A stretch of 20,210 bases of DNA, taken from an uncultured Clostridia bacterium (GTDB taxonomy: Bacteria; Bacillota; Clostridia; UBA1381). The stretch lies in contig CAJTUY010000001.1 of NCBI GenBank assembly GCA_910579415.1, positions 1-20,210 of the forward strand, given 5' to 3'. The notes under the pieces were generated by a model. It was not told the DNA's origin. It did no database searches and worked only from the letters and a program-made list of their open reading frames with translations. Positions 14,102 to 20,210 of the stretch are shown here, piece by piece (the stretch's first letter is position 1; each line of letters starts with the position of its first letter). The position numbers and the translations under genes are program-made.

Positions 14102-15388
14102 TCAGGCAACTGCCTCAAATGCTTTTTCAAGCGCTTTAATTAAATCGTCAATGTTTTCAGTACCGATTGAAAGCCTGATTGTATTAGGATTAATACCCTG
14201 TTCCCGAAGCTCCTGCTCTGTGCATTGCGCATGAGTGGTAGTTGCAGGGTGTATAACGAGCGATTTTGAATCTGCGACATTTGCAAGCAATGAGAAAATT
14301 TCGAGATTATCTATGAATTTCTGAGCTTCTTTTGCGCCGCCTTTGATTTCAAATGTGAATATACTGCCGCCGCCGTTGGGCAGATATTTTTTATACAGGT
14401 GATGACTTGGTTCGGAAGGCAATGACGGGTGATGTACTGCTTCGACCTGCGGATTGTTATTCAAATATTCAACAATTTTAAGTGCGTTTTCAACATGACG
14501 TTCAACTCTTAGGGAAAGAGTTTCAAGTCCCTGAAGGAATATAAACGCATGGAATGGTGACAGCGTAGCGCCCGTGTCGCGCAGAAGAATAGCCCTTATA
14601 TATGTGACGAAGCTTGCTTTGCCTGCCGCTTCGATGAAGCTTACGCCATGATATGACGGATTGGGTTCAACAAACTGGGGGAATTTACCCGATGCCGCCC
14701 AGTCAAAGCCGCCGTCTATGATTACACCGCCGATTGCCGTACCGTGACCGCCGATAAATTTTGTCGCAGAGTGTACGACAATGTCTGCTCCGTATTCAAG
14801 TGGTCTTACAAGATACGGCGTCGCAAATGTAGAGTCCACTATAAGCGGAATTTTGTGCGCGTGAGCAATTTCTGCTGTTTTCTCAATGTCAATGAGGTTT
14901 GAATTTGGATTGCCGAGCGTTTCTATAAATATAGCTTTTGTATTTCCTTTAATCGCGTTTTCAAATGCGCCCTCTTTTTCGGGGTCAACGAAGGTGGTTT
15001 CAATTCCGTAATCGGGAAGTGTGTGCGCGAGAAGATTATATGTTCCGCCGTAAATGGTTTTTGATGCAACAATGTGGTCGCCTGCATGCGCGAGCGACTG
15101 AAATGTATATGTGATAGCCGCCGCGCCCGAAGCAACTGCCAGAGCGGCGCTTCCGCCTTCAAGAGCTGCGATTCTCTTCTCAAAAATATCCTGTGTGGGA
15201 TTTGTAAGTCTGCCGTAGATGTTGCCTGCATCCTTAAGACCGAAGCGGTCTGCTGCATGCTGTGAATTGTGAAAAACATATGATGTTGATGCGTAAATCG
15301 GAACTGCTCTCGCGTCTGTAACGGGGTCTGCGTTTTCCTGTCCTATATGAAGCTGTTTTGTTTCGAATTTCCAATCTGAATTTGTCAT
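14102..15388 (-). CDS. metY: O-acetylhomoserine sulfhydrylase (aminocarboxypropyltransferase)
   Basis: A 428-residue PLP enzyme of the Cys/Met metabolism family. It makes homocysteine from O-acetylhomoserine and sulfide, the direct sulfhydrylation route to methionine. Signs: FETKQLHIGQ at the start, YASTSYVF, IYGRLTNPT, EALEGGSAALAV-type loop, and the PLP lysine K210 in VVHSATKFIGGHGT. The 428-residue length and GGVIIDGG region favour MetY over the shorter cystathionine gamma-synthase or gamma-lyase. AGAGGTAA lies 8 bases before the ATG. The gene is first in the metY-cysK unit and has a leader of about 145 nt with a short ORF and a palindrome over the promoter. Confidence 0.95.
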   Translation of the reverse strand: MTNSDWKFETKQLHIGQENADPVTDARAVPIYASTSYVFHNSQHAADRFGLKDAGNIYGRLTNPTQDIFEKRIAALEGGSAALAVASGAAAITYTFQSLAHAGDHIVASKTIYGGTYNLLAHTLPDYGIETTFVDPEKEGAFENAIKGNTKAIFIETLGNPNSNLIDIEKTAEIAHAHKIPLIVDSTFATPYLVRPLEYGADIVVHSATKFIGGHGTAIGGVIIDGGFDWAASGKFPQFVEPNPSYHGVSFIEAAGKASFVTYIRAILLRDTGATLSPFHAFIFLQGLETLSLRVERHVENALKIVEYLNNNPQVEAVHHPSLPSEPSHHLYKKYLPNGGGSIFTFEIKGGAKEAQKFIDNLEIFSLLANVADSKSLVIHPATTTHAQCTEQELREQGINPNTIRLSIGTENIDDLIKALEKAFEAVA

Positions 15389-15439
15389 TTTAATTACCTC
15401 TTTCTTTATTTAATATTATTGTTCATCAGTTCAGACAGG

Positions 15440-15484
15440 TCACATTCGTCCGCTGTATATATTATTTAAGTCTGATTTTTTCAC
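15440..15484 (-). CDS. Candidate 14-codon leader ORF upstream of metY
   Basis: GTG at 15482-15484 opens a 14-codon frame (product VKKSDLNNIYSGRM, read with initiator Met) ending at TGA. A strong ribosome binding site, GGAGGG (15493-15498), lies 8 bases upstream, better than the one of metY itself. The stop is 51 bases before the metY start. The peptide has no cysteine or methionine run, so classical amino-acid attenuation is not evident. In the next frame, codons for ADECDLSELMNNNIK end at TAA, so this could also be a frameshifted relic of a slightly longer small protein. Confidence 0.35.
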   Translation of the reverse strand: MKKSDLNNIYSGRM

Positions 15485-15527
15485 TGTTATCACCCTCCGG
15501 ATTTAATTTTTATATTTCCTATCGGCT

Positions 15528-15544
15528 TACTATGGTTTATAGTA
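15528..15544 (-). promoter_or_regulatory. Palindromic operator candidate over the metY promoter
   Basis: TACTAT-GGTTT-ATAGTA is a perfect 6-bp inverted repeat with a 5-nt centre. It covers the end of the -10 element and the expected start site, so a protein bound here would block transcription. It has the same 17-nt length and outer TAC/GTA as the palindrome at 2944-2960 in front of the operon encoding the Rrf2 regulator. No S-box or T-box signature is seen in this leader, so repressor control is a reasonable guess. Confidence 0.45.
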
Positions 15545-15568
15545 TACCACATTTTTTCAATTTGTCAA
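15541..15568 (-). promoter_or_regulatory. Promoter of metY-cysK
   Basis: Minus strand: perfect TTGACA (15563-15568), a 16-bp spacer and TATACT (15541-15546). Start is expected near 15534. The -35 region shares 16 identical bases with the pheS promoter. Confidence 0.7.
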
Positions 15569-15593
15569 TACTTTTTTGAAAAAATTTTTTCTA

Positions 15594-15623
15594 TTGACAT
15601 TTTATGCCTGTACATAGTATAAT
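15594..15623 (+). promoter_or_regulatory. Promoter of the glutamate-cysteine ligase gene
   Basis: Perfect TTGACA (15594-15599), an 18-bp spacer and perfect TATAAT (15618-15623). Start is expected near 15630, giving a leader of only about 18 nt. It diverges from the metY promoter. Confidence 0.7.
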
Positions 15624-15647
15624 TTCGTTAGAAATAAGGTGAATAAA

Positions 15648-16841
15648 TTGGATTTAAGAAACAAATATATTTTTGACGGTCTGTTTGGACTTGAACGCGA
15701 AACGCTTCGTGTTACGGATATGGGAGAGATGGCAAAGACACCGCACCCATTTACGGACGATAGGTTCTCGCGTGATTTTTGTGAAAATCAGCTTGAAATT
15801 GTTACGCCTGCATATGGCAGTATTAAAGAACTGATGGATGGTCTTAATGAGCTTGACAGTACCGCGCGCCGTATCCTTGCGGACAGAAATGAATATATAT
15901 GGCTTAACAGCAATCCGCCGCATATAAAATCAAGTGAGGATATTATAACGGCTGAATTTTCGGGAGCAAAGTATGATTACAGGGAAAAGTTGAGCCGAAG
16001 ATACGGGAAACGTCTTATGCTCTATTCGGGAATACATTTTAATTTTTCGTTCACTGATGAATTTATCCGTTCTGTATACGATGGAAGGGAAGAGTATGAG
16101 GAATTTAAAAATGCTCTTTATTTCAGATTGTCAAAACAGGTGTTTCGTTACAGCTGGCTTATTGTGCTTCTGACGGCGGCAAGTCCGCTGTATGATTTGT
16201 CGCTTGACAGTGACGGACTTTCAGGTACGGGTTTTGACGGTTATGCGTCAAGACGAAACGGAGAAAAAGGGTACTGGAATAAGTTTGTACCGATACTTGA
16301 TTACACTGATTTGAATACATATATTGCTTCAATTAACATGTATATAAAAAGCGGCGAACTGCTTTCACAGGGTGAACTGTATTTGCCGATGCGTCTTAAG
16401 CCTGCGGGAGAAAACAGTCCTGATGCGCTGATACGGCATGGAGTAAATCATATAGAGCTTAGAATGTTTGATGTTAACCCTTTGGCACCGCTGGGAATAT
16501 TTGAAGAGGATTTATGTTTTGCACACTATTTTCTTATATATCTGACGCAGCTTCCGGACTTTGAGTTTACTCCTGTTTTGCAGGAAACGGCAGTAAGAAA
16601 TCATAAGTCAGCGGCGAGCTATGATATTGACAGCATACAAATAAACGGTTATCCTGCGCGTGATGCGGCAATGGGGTTGTTAGAAGACATGACGGAATAT
16701 TTTAAGGATTTTCCGAAGGTAATCAGCTGTATAGAACGTGAAAAGACAAAGATTACTCGTAATCAGCGTTACTGTACACGCGTGTATGAAATGTTTAAGG
16801 ACGATTTCCAATATAAAATGTTTGATTTTATAAAAAAATAA
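15648..16841 (+). CDS. gshA: Glutamate-cysteine ligase, stand-alone GshA-type
   Basis: A 397-residue enzyme that should join glutamate and cysteine to gamma-glutamylcysteine with ATP. The start YIFDGLFGLERETLRVTDMG is the family signature (FGLE-E-LRV), followed by FCENQLEIVTP (metal and glutamate site), WLNSNPP, LYSGIHFNFSF and NHIELRMFDVNP. It resembles the first half of the GshAB fusion proteins of Firmicutes, but it stops before any ATP-grasp glutathione synthetase domain. I prefer TTG at 15648 over GTG at 15639: AAGGTG then lies 6 bases upstream, while for the GTG it would overlap the start. It is a single-gene unit beside the metY-cysK operon, which supplies cysteine. The product may be gamma-glutamylcysteine itself unless a synthetase is encoded elsewhere. 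Confidence 0.88.
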   Translation: MDLRNKYIFDGLFGLERETLRVTDMGEMAKTPHPFTDDRFSRDFCENQLEIVTPAYGSIKELMDGLNELDSTARRILADRNEYIWLNSNPPHIKSSEDIITAEFSGAKYDYREKLSRRYGKRLMLYSGIHFNFSFTDEFIRSVYDGREEYEEFKNALYFRLSKQVFRYSWLIVLLTAASPLYDLSLDSDGLSGTGFDGYASRRNGEKGYWNKFVPILDYTDLNTYIASINMYIKSGELLSQGELYLPMRLKPAGENSPDALIRHGVNHIELRMFDVNPLAPLGIFEEDLCFAHYFLIYLTQLPDFEFTPVLQETAVRNHKSAASYDIDSIQINGYPARDAAMGLLEDMTEYFKDFPKVISCIEREKTKITRNQRYCTRVYEMFKDDFQYKMFDFIKK

Positions 16842-16863
16842 AGACTGCTTTACAGCAGTCTTT
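16840..16863. terminator. Bidirectional terminator between gshA and ttcA
   Basis: AAAGACTGCT and AGCAGTCTTT form a 10-bp stem with loop TTAC. The minus-strand RNA continues into UUUAUUUUUUU and the plus-strand RNA into UUUGUUAUUUUGUUUU. It overlaps the gshA stop codon and lies one base from the ttcA stop codon. Confidence 0.85.
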
Positions 16864-16864
16864 G

Positions 16865-17578
16865 TTATTTTGTTTTCCAACCGTCAATGGTACTGTCATG
16901 AATTGCGCGGAAAAGACGCTTGCGAAGTCCGGGCGTCATTTCCTTTTCCAGACGTTTTATTAAATCCTTCATATATTCGCGCTGTGTGTAACCGTCGGCA
17001 GGACATTCATTGTGAATGACAGGCAGACTGTGATTATTGATAACACCACGTATATCGCGTTCACGCACATAAATCATAGGTCTTATCTGATAAAGCTGAG
17101 TTCTGTCAAGATAAGTTACAGGCGAGAAGCAGTGTATTCTGCCTTCGTGCATAAGGCTTAAAAGAAAAGTTTCAAGCACATCGTCATTATGATGCCCGAG
17201 CGCGACCTTATGGCAGCCGTTTTCAAGTGCAAAGTCATTAAGTGAACCGCGACGCATTTTCGCGCAAAGCGAACATGGATTTGTTTCGTTGCGTATGTCA
17301 AATATAATTTCTTTTATATTCGTATACTTAACTTTAAATTCAACACCAAGATTATCACAAAGCGACTGAATACCCGAATAATCCGATTTGTAGCCCATAT
17401 CGAGTGTAAGGGCTGTAACGGTGAATTTTTTCGGATAATAATGAGAAAGTTCTGATAGGGCGCACAACAGTACAAGACTGTCCTTGCCGCCGGAAACACC
17501 GACAGCTATTTTATCGCCTTCTTCAATCATATTATATTCTTCAATAGCGCGCCGTGTAAGGCTTACTACTTTTTTCAT
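16865..17578 (-). CDS. ttcA: TtcA-like tRNA 2-thiocytidine biosynthesis protein
   Basis: A 237-residue PP-loop ATPase. TtcA proteins adenylate C32 of certain tRNAs and insert sulfur using an Fe-S cluster. The PP-loop is SGGKDS (29-34). The cluster cysteines fit C102-x2-C105 (NPCSLCAKMRRG) and C192 (HNECPADG), and ALGHHNDDVLETFLL is the second family motif. It is shorter than E. coli TtcA (about 311 residues), as in many Firmicutes, so related thiolases of the TilS/TtcA/TtuA group remain possible. AAAGGAA lies 7 bases before ATG. It is 13 bp downstream of the GNAT gene and is the last gene of the hisZ-hisG-hisA group; the link with histidine synthesis is positional only. Confidence 0.85.
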   Translation of the reverse strand: MKKVVSLTRRAIEEYNMIEEGDKIAVGVSGGKDSLVLLCALSELSHYYPKKFTVTALTLDMGYKSDYSGIQSLCDNLGVEFKVKYTNIKEIIFDIRNETNPCSLCAKMRRGSLNDFALENGCHKVALGHHNDDVLETFLLSLMHEGRIHCFSPVTYLDRTQLYQIRPMIYVRERDIRGVINNHSLPVIHNECPADGYTQREYMKDLIKRLEKEMTPGLRKRLFRAIHDSTIDGWKTK

Positions 17579-17591
17579 GCTGAAATTCCTT

Positions 17592-18122
17592 TCATTTTAA
17601 GCTTATATGATAAATTCGCATCGGCTTACCATCGGCATACGGTTTTTGTTCGGTTAATATACCGCCGCATTTTTCAATTGTTTTGACAGATGCAGTGTTA
17701 TCTGAATAGCAGCCGAGCATTACATTATCAAGACCAAGAGATTTTGCGTATTGGCATGCCATACCAAGCATCTCGGAAGCATAACCTTTTCTGCGTTCAG
17801 CGGGTCTTACTGCATAGCCTATATGACCTCCGTACAGGGTGAGAAATTCGTTGTTAAGATTATGGCGAATATCAATAATACCGATTATTTTATTATCGGA
17901 TTTTCTGACCGCAAAAAATGTGTCGGCAACAACCCAATCATTTCTGACAGTATCGGCGCTGCGATTGTTGTCGGTATTGATAAGCCATTCATCATATTCC
18001 ATTTGGTCTAACAGCGCGCTGCCGTTTATTATTGTTTCACCGCAGTCAAAAAATTCCTGCTTAAAAGCCTCTGCGTCAATTTTATGTGATAACAGTGGTT
18101 TTACAAGTGTCAGATTATTCAT
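17592..18122 (-). CDS. GNAT family N-acetyltransferase
   Basis: A 176-residue acetyltransferase using acetyl-CoA. The CoA-binding motif A is IGYAVRPAERRKGYASEML, with RKGYA as the R/Q-x-x-G-x-A loop. The later CYSDNTASVKTIEKCGG is motif B (N--S---EK-GG). It resembles the single-domain group acting on small molecules or protein N-termini, and the substrate is unknown. The gene overlaps hisA by 8 bases with only a weak ribosome binding site (GGCGGTGA), so translation is probably coupled to hisA. Confidence 0.85.
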   Translation of the reverse strand: MNNLTLVKPLLSHKIDAEAFKQEFFDCGETIINGSALLDQMEYDEWLINTDNNRSADTVRNDWVVADTFFAVRKSDNKIIGIIDIRHNLNNEFLTLYGGHIGYAVRPAERRKGYASEMLGMACQYAKSLGLDNVMLGCYSDNTASVKTIEKCGGILTEQKPYADGKPMRIYHISLK

Positions 18123-18837
18123 GCTGTTTCACCGCCTTAACAGCTTCAGGAAGACTGACTTTTTCCGTATACAGAGCTTTTCCCACAATAACACCCTCAA
18201 CGCCTGTTGGAACAAGTGATTTGATATGCTCAAGACTGCCGATGCCGCCTGACGCTATTATATCGGCATTAACCGCGCCAACCATATCAGCCATTGCCGA
18301 AACATTCGGACCTGCAAGAGTGCCGTCGGTAGCAATATCAGTATAAACAATGGTTTTAACACCGATTGAAACCATTGTTTCTGCAAATTCAACAGCGGTA
18401 AATTCGCTTGTTTTTTCCCAGCCTTCAATTGCAACCATGCCGTCCTTTGCATCAATTCCGATGACGATTTTTTCTCCGTATTTATCTACGGCGCGTTTTA
18501 CAAATTCACGGTCTGAAACAGCCTTAGTTCCTATAATTACTCTGTCAACACCTGCTGCCAGCTTAGCGGAAATATCTTCCATAGTCCGTATGCCTCCGCC
18601 TGTCTGGACAGGTACATTTACGCTGTTACATATTTCTCTTATCTTATCGGCATTAACTCCATGCCCCTTAAGCGCACCGTCAAGGTCAACCACGTGTATG
18701 TATTCACCGCCCTGTGCCTCCCATTTTTTCGCCATTTCGGCTGGGGAGTCGCCGTAAACGGTTACGTCAGTAAACTGTCCTTTAAAAAGTCTTACACACT
18801 GACCGTCTTTTATATCAATTGCCGGATATATCCTCAC
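18115..18837 (-). CDS. hisA: Phosphoribosylformimino-AICAR ribotide isomerase
   Basis: A 240-residue TIM-barrel enzyme of histidine synthesis that isomerises ProFAR to PRFAR. It begins RIYPAIDIKDGQCVRLFKG, carrying the first catalytic Asp, and has the phosphate-binding GGGIR and the second catalytic Asp in YTDIATDGTLAGPN, with IASGGIGS near the end. I choose GTG at 18837: GGAGAG lies 8 bases upstream, whereas the GTG three codons earlier directly abuts that site. It follows hisG by 18 bp. In common his operons hisD, hisC, hisB and hisH lie between these genes; here they are absent. Confidence 0.95.
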   Translation of the reverse strand: MRIYPAIDIKDGQCVRLFKGQFTDVTVYGDSPAEMAKKWEAQGGEYIHVVDLDGALKGHGVNADKIREICNSVNVPVQTGGGIRTMEDISAKLAAGVDRVIIGTKAVSDREFVKRAVDKYGEKIVIGIDAKDGMVAIEGWEKTSEFTAVEFAETMVSIGVKTIVYTDIATDGTLAGPNVSAMADMVGAVNADIIASGGIGSLEHIKSLVPTGVEGVIVGKALYTEKVSLPEAVKAVKQHE

Positions 18838-18855
18838 TTTAATCACTCTCCATAT

Positions 18856-19494
18856 TTAGGCCTTTAAATTTTCCTTAAACTTTGTTACTATATCCATAAT
18901 TCGTTCTTTTTCCATCTTCATGCTGACCTTGTTTACCACAAAGCGCGCGCTCAAAGGACAAACGTCTTCCAGTACATCCAGACCGTTTTCATAAAGTGTT
19001 TTGCCTGTTTCAACAATATCGACAATTACGTCAGACAAGCCAACAAGCGGCGCCAGTTCAACGGAGCCGTTAAGCTTTATAATTTCGATTGTCTGCCCCT
19101 TGTCTTCCTGAAAATATTTAAGCGCAATATGCGGATATTTTGAAGCTACACGTAGATTTGTCATAGTATTAAGCTTTCCTTTTAAATCCTTCGGACCGCA
19201 TACAGCCATTTTGCATTTGCCGAATTCCAAATCAATCATTTCGTACAGGTTACGGCTTTCTTCCAAGAGTGTATCTTTACCGACGATGCCTATGTCAGCT
19301 GCGCCATATTCAACATATGTAGGCACATCCGATGCCTTGACGAGTATAAATTTCATTTTATTGATTTCATCAGTAAATATAAGCTTGCGCGTTTTCTCTT
19401 TCATTTCCGAGCAATCCATGCCTATGGATATAAATAGTTCCATTGCAAGCTCTGCAAGCCTGCCTTTTGCAAGGGCAACAGTTAAATATCTCAT
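18856..19494 (-). CDS. hisG: ATP phosphoribosyltransferase, short form
   Basis: A 212-residue enzyme for the first step of histidine synthesis, joining ATP and PRPP. Visible: MRYLTVALAKGRLAE, ADIGIVGKDTLLE and the PRPP-binding DIVETGKTLYENGL. At this length it lacks the C-terminal regulatory domain of the long form, so it needs HisZ, which is encoded directly upstream. AGGAGG lies 7 bases before ATG at 19494; a longer in-frame extension overlaps hisZ and lacks such a site. The gap from the hisZ stop is 16 bp. Confidence 0.96.
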   Translation of the reverse strand: MRYLTVALAKGRLAELAMELFISIGMDCSEMKEKTRKLIFTDEINKMKFILVKASDVPTYVEYGAADIGIVGKDTLLEESRNLYEMIDLEFGKCKMAVCGPKDLKGKLNTMTNLRVASKYPHIALKYFQEDKGQTIEIIKLNGSVELAPLVGLSDVIVDIVETGKTLYENGLDVLEDVCPLSARFVVNKVSMKMEKERIMDIVTKFKENLKA

Positions 19495-19510
19495 TGTGTT
19501 TCCTCCTAAA

Positions 19511-20210
19511 TCAGTGTTCACAGCCGCAGCCGCAGTCATGATGATGTTCATGACCGCAATCGCATTCGTCATAAGCAAGGTCATTATCATAGTATCCTAA
19601 AAATTCGTTTGCTGTTGTTTCGATAATTTCATGCTTAGCAAAATCGTTTATCTGAAGCTTGCCATCAGGGAAGACACGAAGCATTGCTCCGATATTGCGT
19701 GATTTTGAAAATTCCTCAGCGTCTTTATATGTGCCGTCGCCTATATACATTTCAGCAAGACATCCGTTTACCCGGAGATTATATGCAATATCATACGCGA
19801 TACCTTCCGCGTTATGTTCTGCATATATAAGTGAAGCGGAAACTTCATGTGTTTCTTTATCCGATAATACGGATATAAGTCTGTTTATACCGATAGCCGC
19901 GCCCACCGCGCCTTTGGGTGCGCCAAATTTGCTCATTAAATTGTCATAGCGTCCGCCGGCGCATATCGGAAAGCCTACGCCGTGTGTATAACATTTGAAA
20001 ATAGAACCTGTGTAATAGTCAATGCTTTCAAGCATAGCGAGGTCGATTGAAACATATTTTTCAAAACCGTAAAGACATAAAAGCTCATATATGCGTTTTA
20101 AGTTGTCGAGCGCAAGCTTTGAAGTTTCGTTAAGACCTTCAACATATGCTTTTTCAAATACCTCTGCACCGCCGAATAAATAGGGCAGGTCGATTATAAG
20201 ATTTTTTATG
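19511..20210 (-). CDS. hisZ: ATP phosphoribosyltransferase regulatory subunit HisZ, partial (5' end off window)
   Basis: The last 232 codons of a HisRS-like subunit; the frame stays open to the right edge (IKNLIIDLPYLFGGAEVFEKAY...). HisZ activates the short HisG and carries histidine feedback. Motif 2/3-type features appear: YYTGSIFKCYTHGVGFPICAGGRYDNLM and VGAAIGINRL. The order hisZ-hisG supports HisZ rather than HisRS. The C-terminal domain is short, and the last 19 residues, DECDCGHEHHHDCGCGCEH, hold five Cys and five His. Such a tail is not part of the usual family fold and looks like a metal-binding appendage. The gene ends in TGA at 19511-19513. Confidence 0.93.
   Translation of the reverse strand, partial: IKNLIIDLPYLFGGAEVFEKAYVEGLNETSKLALDNLKRIYELLCLYGFEKYVSIDLAMLESIDYYTGSIFKCYTHGVGFPICAGGRYDNLMSKFGAPKGAVGAAIGINRLISVLSDKETHEVSASLIYAEHNAEGIAYDIAYNLRVNGCLAEMYIGDGTYKDAEEFSKSRNIGAMLRVFPDGKLQINDFAKHEIIETTANEFLGYYDNDLAYDECDCGHEHHHDCGCGCEH

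Noticed and set aside
15389..15534. SAM riboswitch (S-box) or T-box upstream of metY
   Set aside because: Neither the conserved S-box core nor a TGGNACCGCG-type T-box sequence is present, and there is no terminator ahead of metY.
19494..19590. N-terminal extension of HisG upstream of MRYLTVALAKG
   Set aside because: It overlaps hisZ in another frame, its residues are not family-like, and AGGAGG marks the start at 19494.

Overview
The window looks like chromosomal DNA from a Gram-positive, low-to-moderate GC anaerobe of the class Clostridia. Evidence: strong AGGAGG-type ribosome binding sites with some GTG and TTG starts, near-consensus TTGACA/TATAAT promoters, a Phe T-box leader, an S-layer (SLH) anchored GH5 glycanase, an IscR-like Rrf2 regulator with clostridial cysteine spacing, and the short HisG plus HisZ form of ATP phosphoribosyltransferase. 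A gut or rumen polysaccharide degrader rich in SLH enzymes (Monoglobus-like) would fit, but that placement is inference. No mobile element, CRISPR array, rRNA, tRNA or phage gene is visible.

Layout. 1-463: the first 29 codons of a minus-strand gene run off the left edge, behind a leader with a UUCG-loop terminator and a 12-nt segment complementary to its ribosome binding site. 464-2839 (-): a large secreted SLH protein of unknown function. 2981-4555 (+): a tight three-gene operon of an M67/JAMM peptidase, a ThiF/MoeB-like E1 enzyme and an IscR-like Rrf2 regulator. 4635-5786 (+): an MFS transporter. 5826-10137 (-): the T-box controlled phenylalanyl-tRNA synthetase operon pheS, a FlaR-like P-loop kinase, then pheT. 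10195-13111 (+): SLH-GH5 endoglucanase, cytidylate-kinase-like protein and a trans-aconitate methyltransferase-like protein. 13151-15568 (-): metY then cysK, with a short leader ORF. 15594-16841 (+): stand-alone glutamate-cysteine ligase. 16865-20210 (-): hisZ (partial), hisG, hisA, a GNAT acetyltransferase and a TtcA-like tRNA thiolase.

Functional thread. Sulfur metabolism recurs: O-acetylserine and O-acetylhomoserine sulfhydrylases, gamma-glutamylcysteine synthesis, tRNA thiolation, and a JAMM/E1 pair of the kind that works on sulfur-carrier proteins, co-transcribed with a likely Fe-S or cysteine-responsive regulator. Similar 17-nt palindromes (TAC...GTA) lie at the start of the JAMM/E1/Rrf2 transcript and over the metY promoter, so the Rrf2 protein may control both.

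Most worth a second look: the regulated leader at the left edge; the JAMM-E1-Rrf2 operon with no ubiquitin-like partner and an E1 that seems to lack the usual catalytic-loop cysteine; the His/Cys-rich tail on HisZ; the kinase embedded between pheS and pheT; and the metY leader ORF. Most of the rest is ordinary housekeeping.
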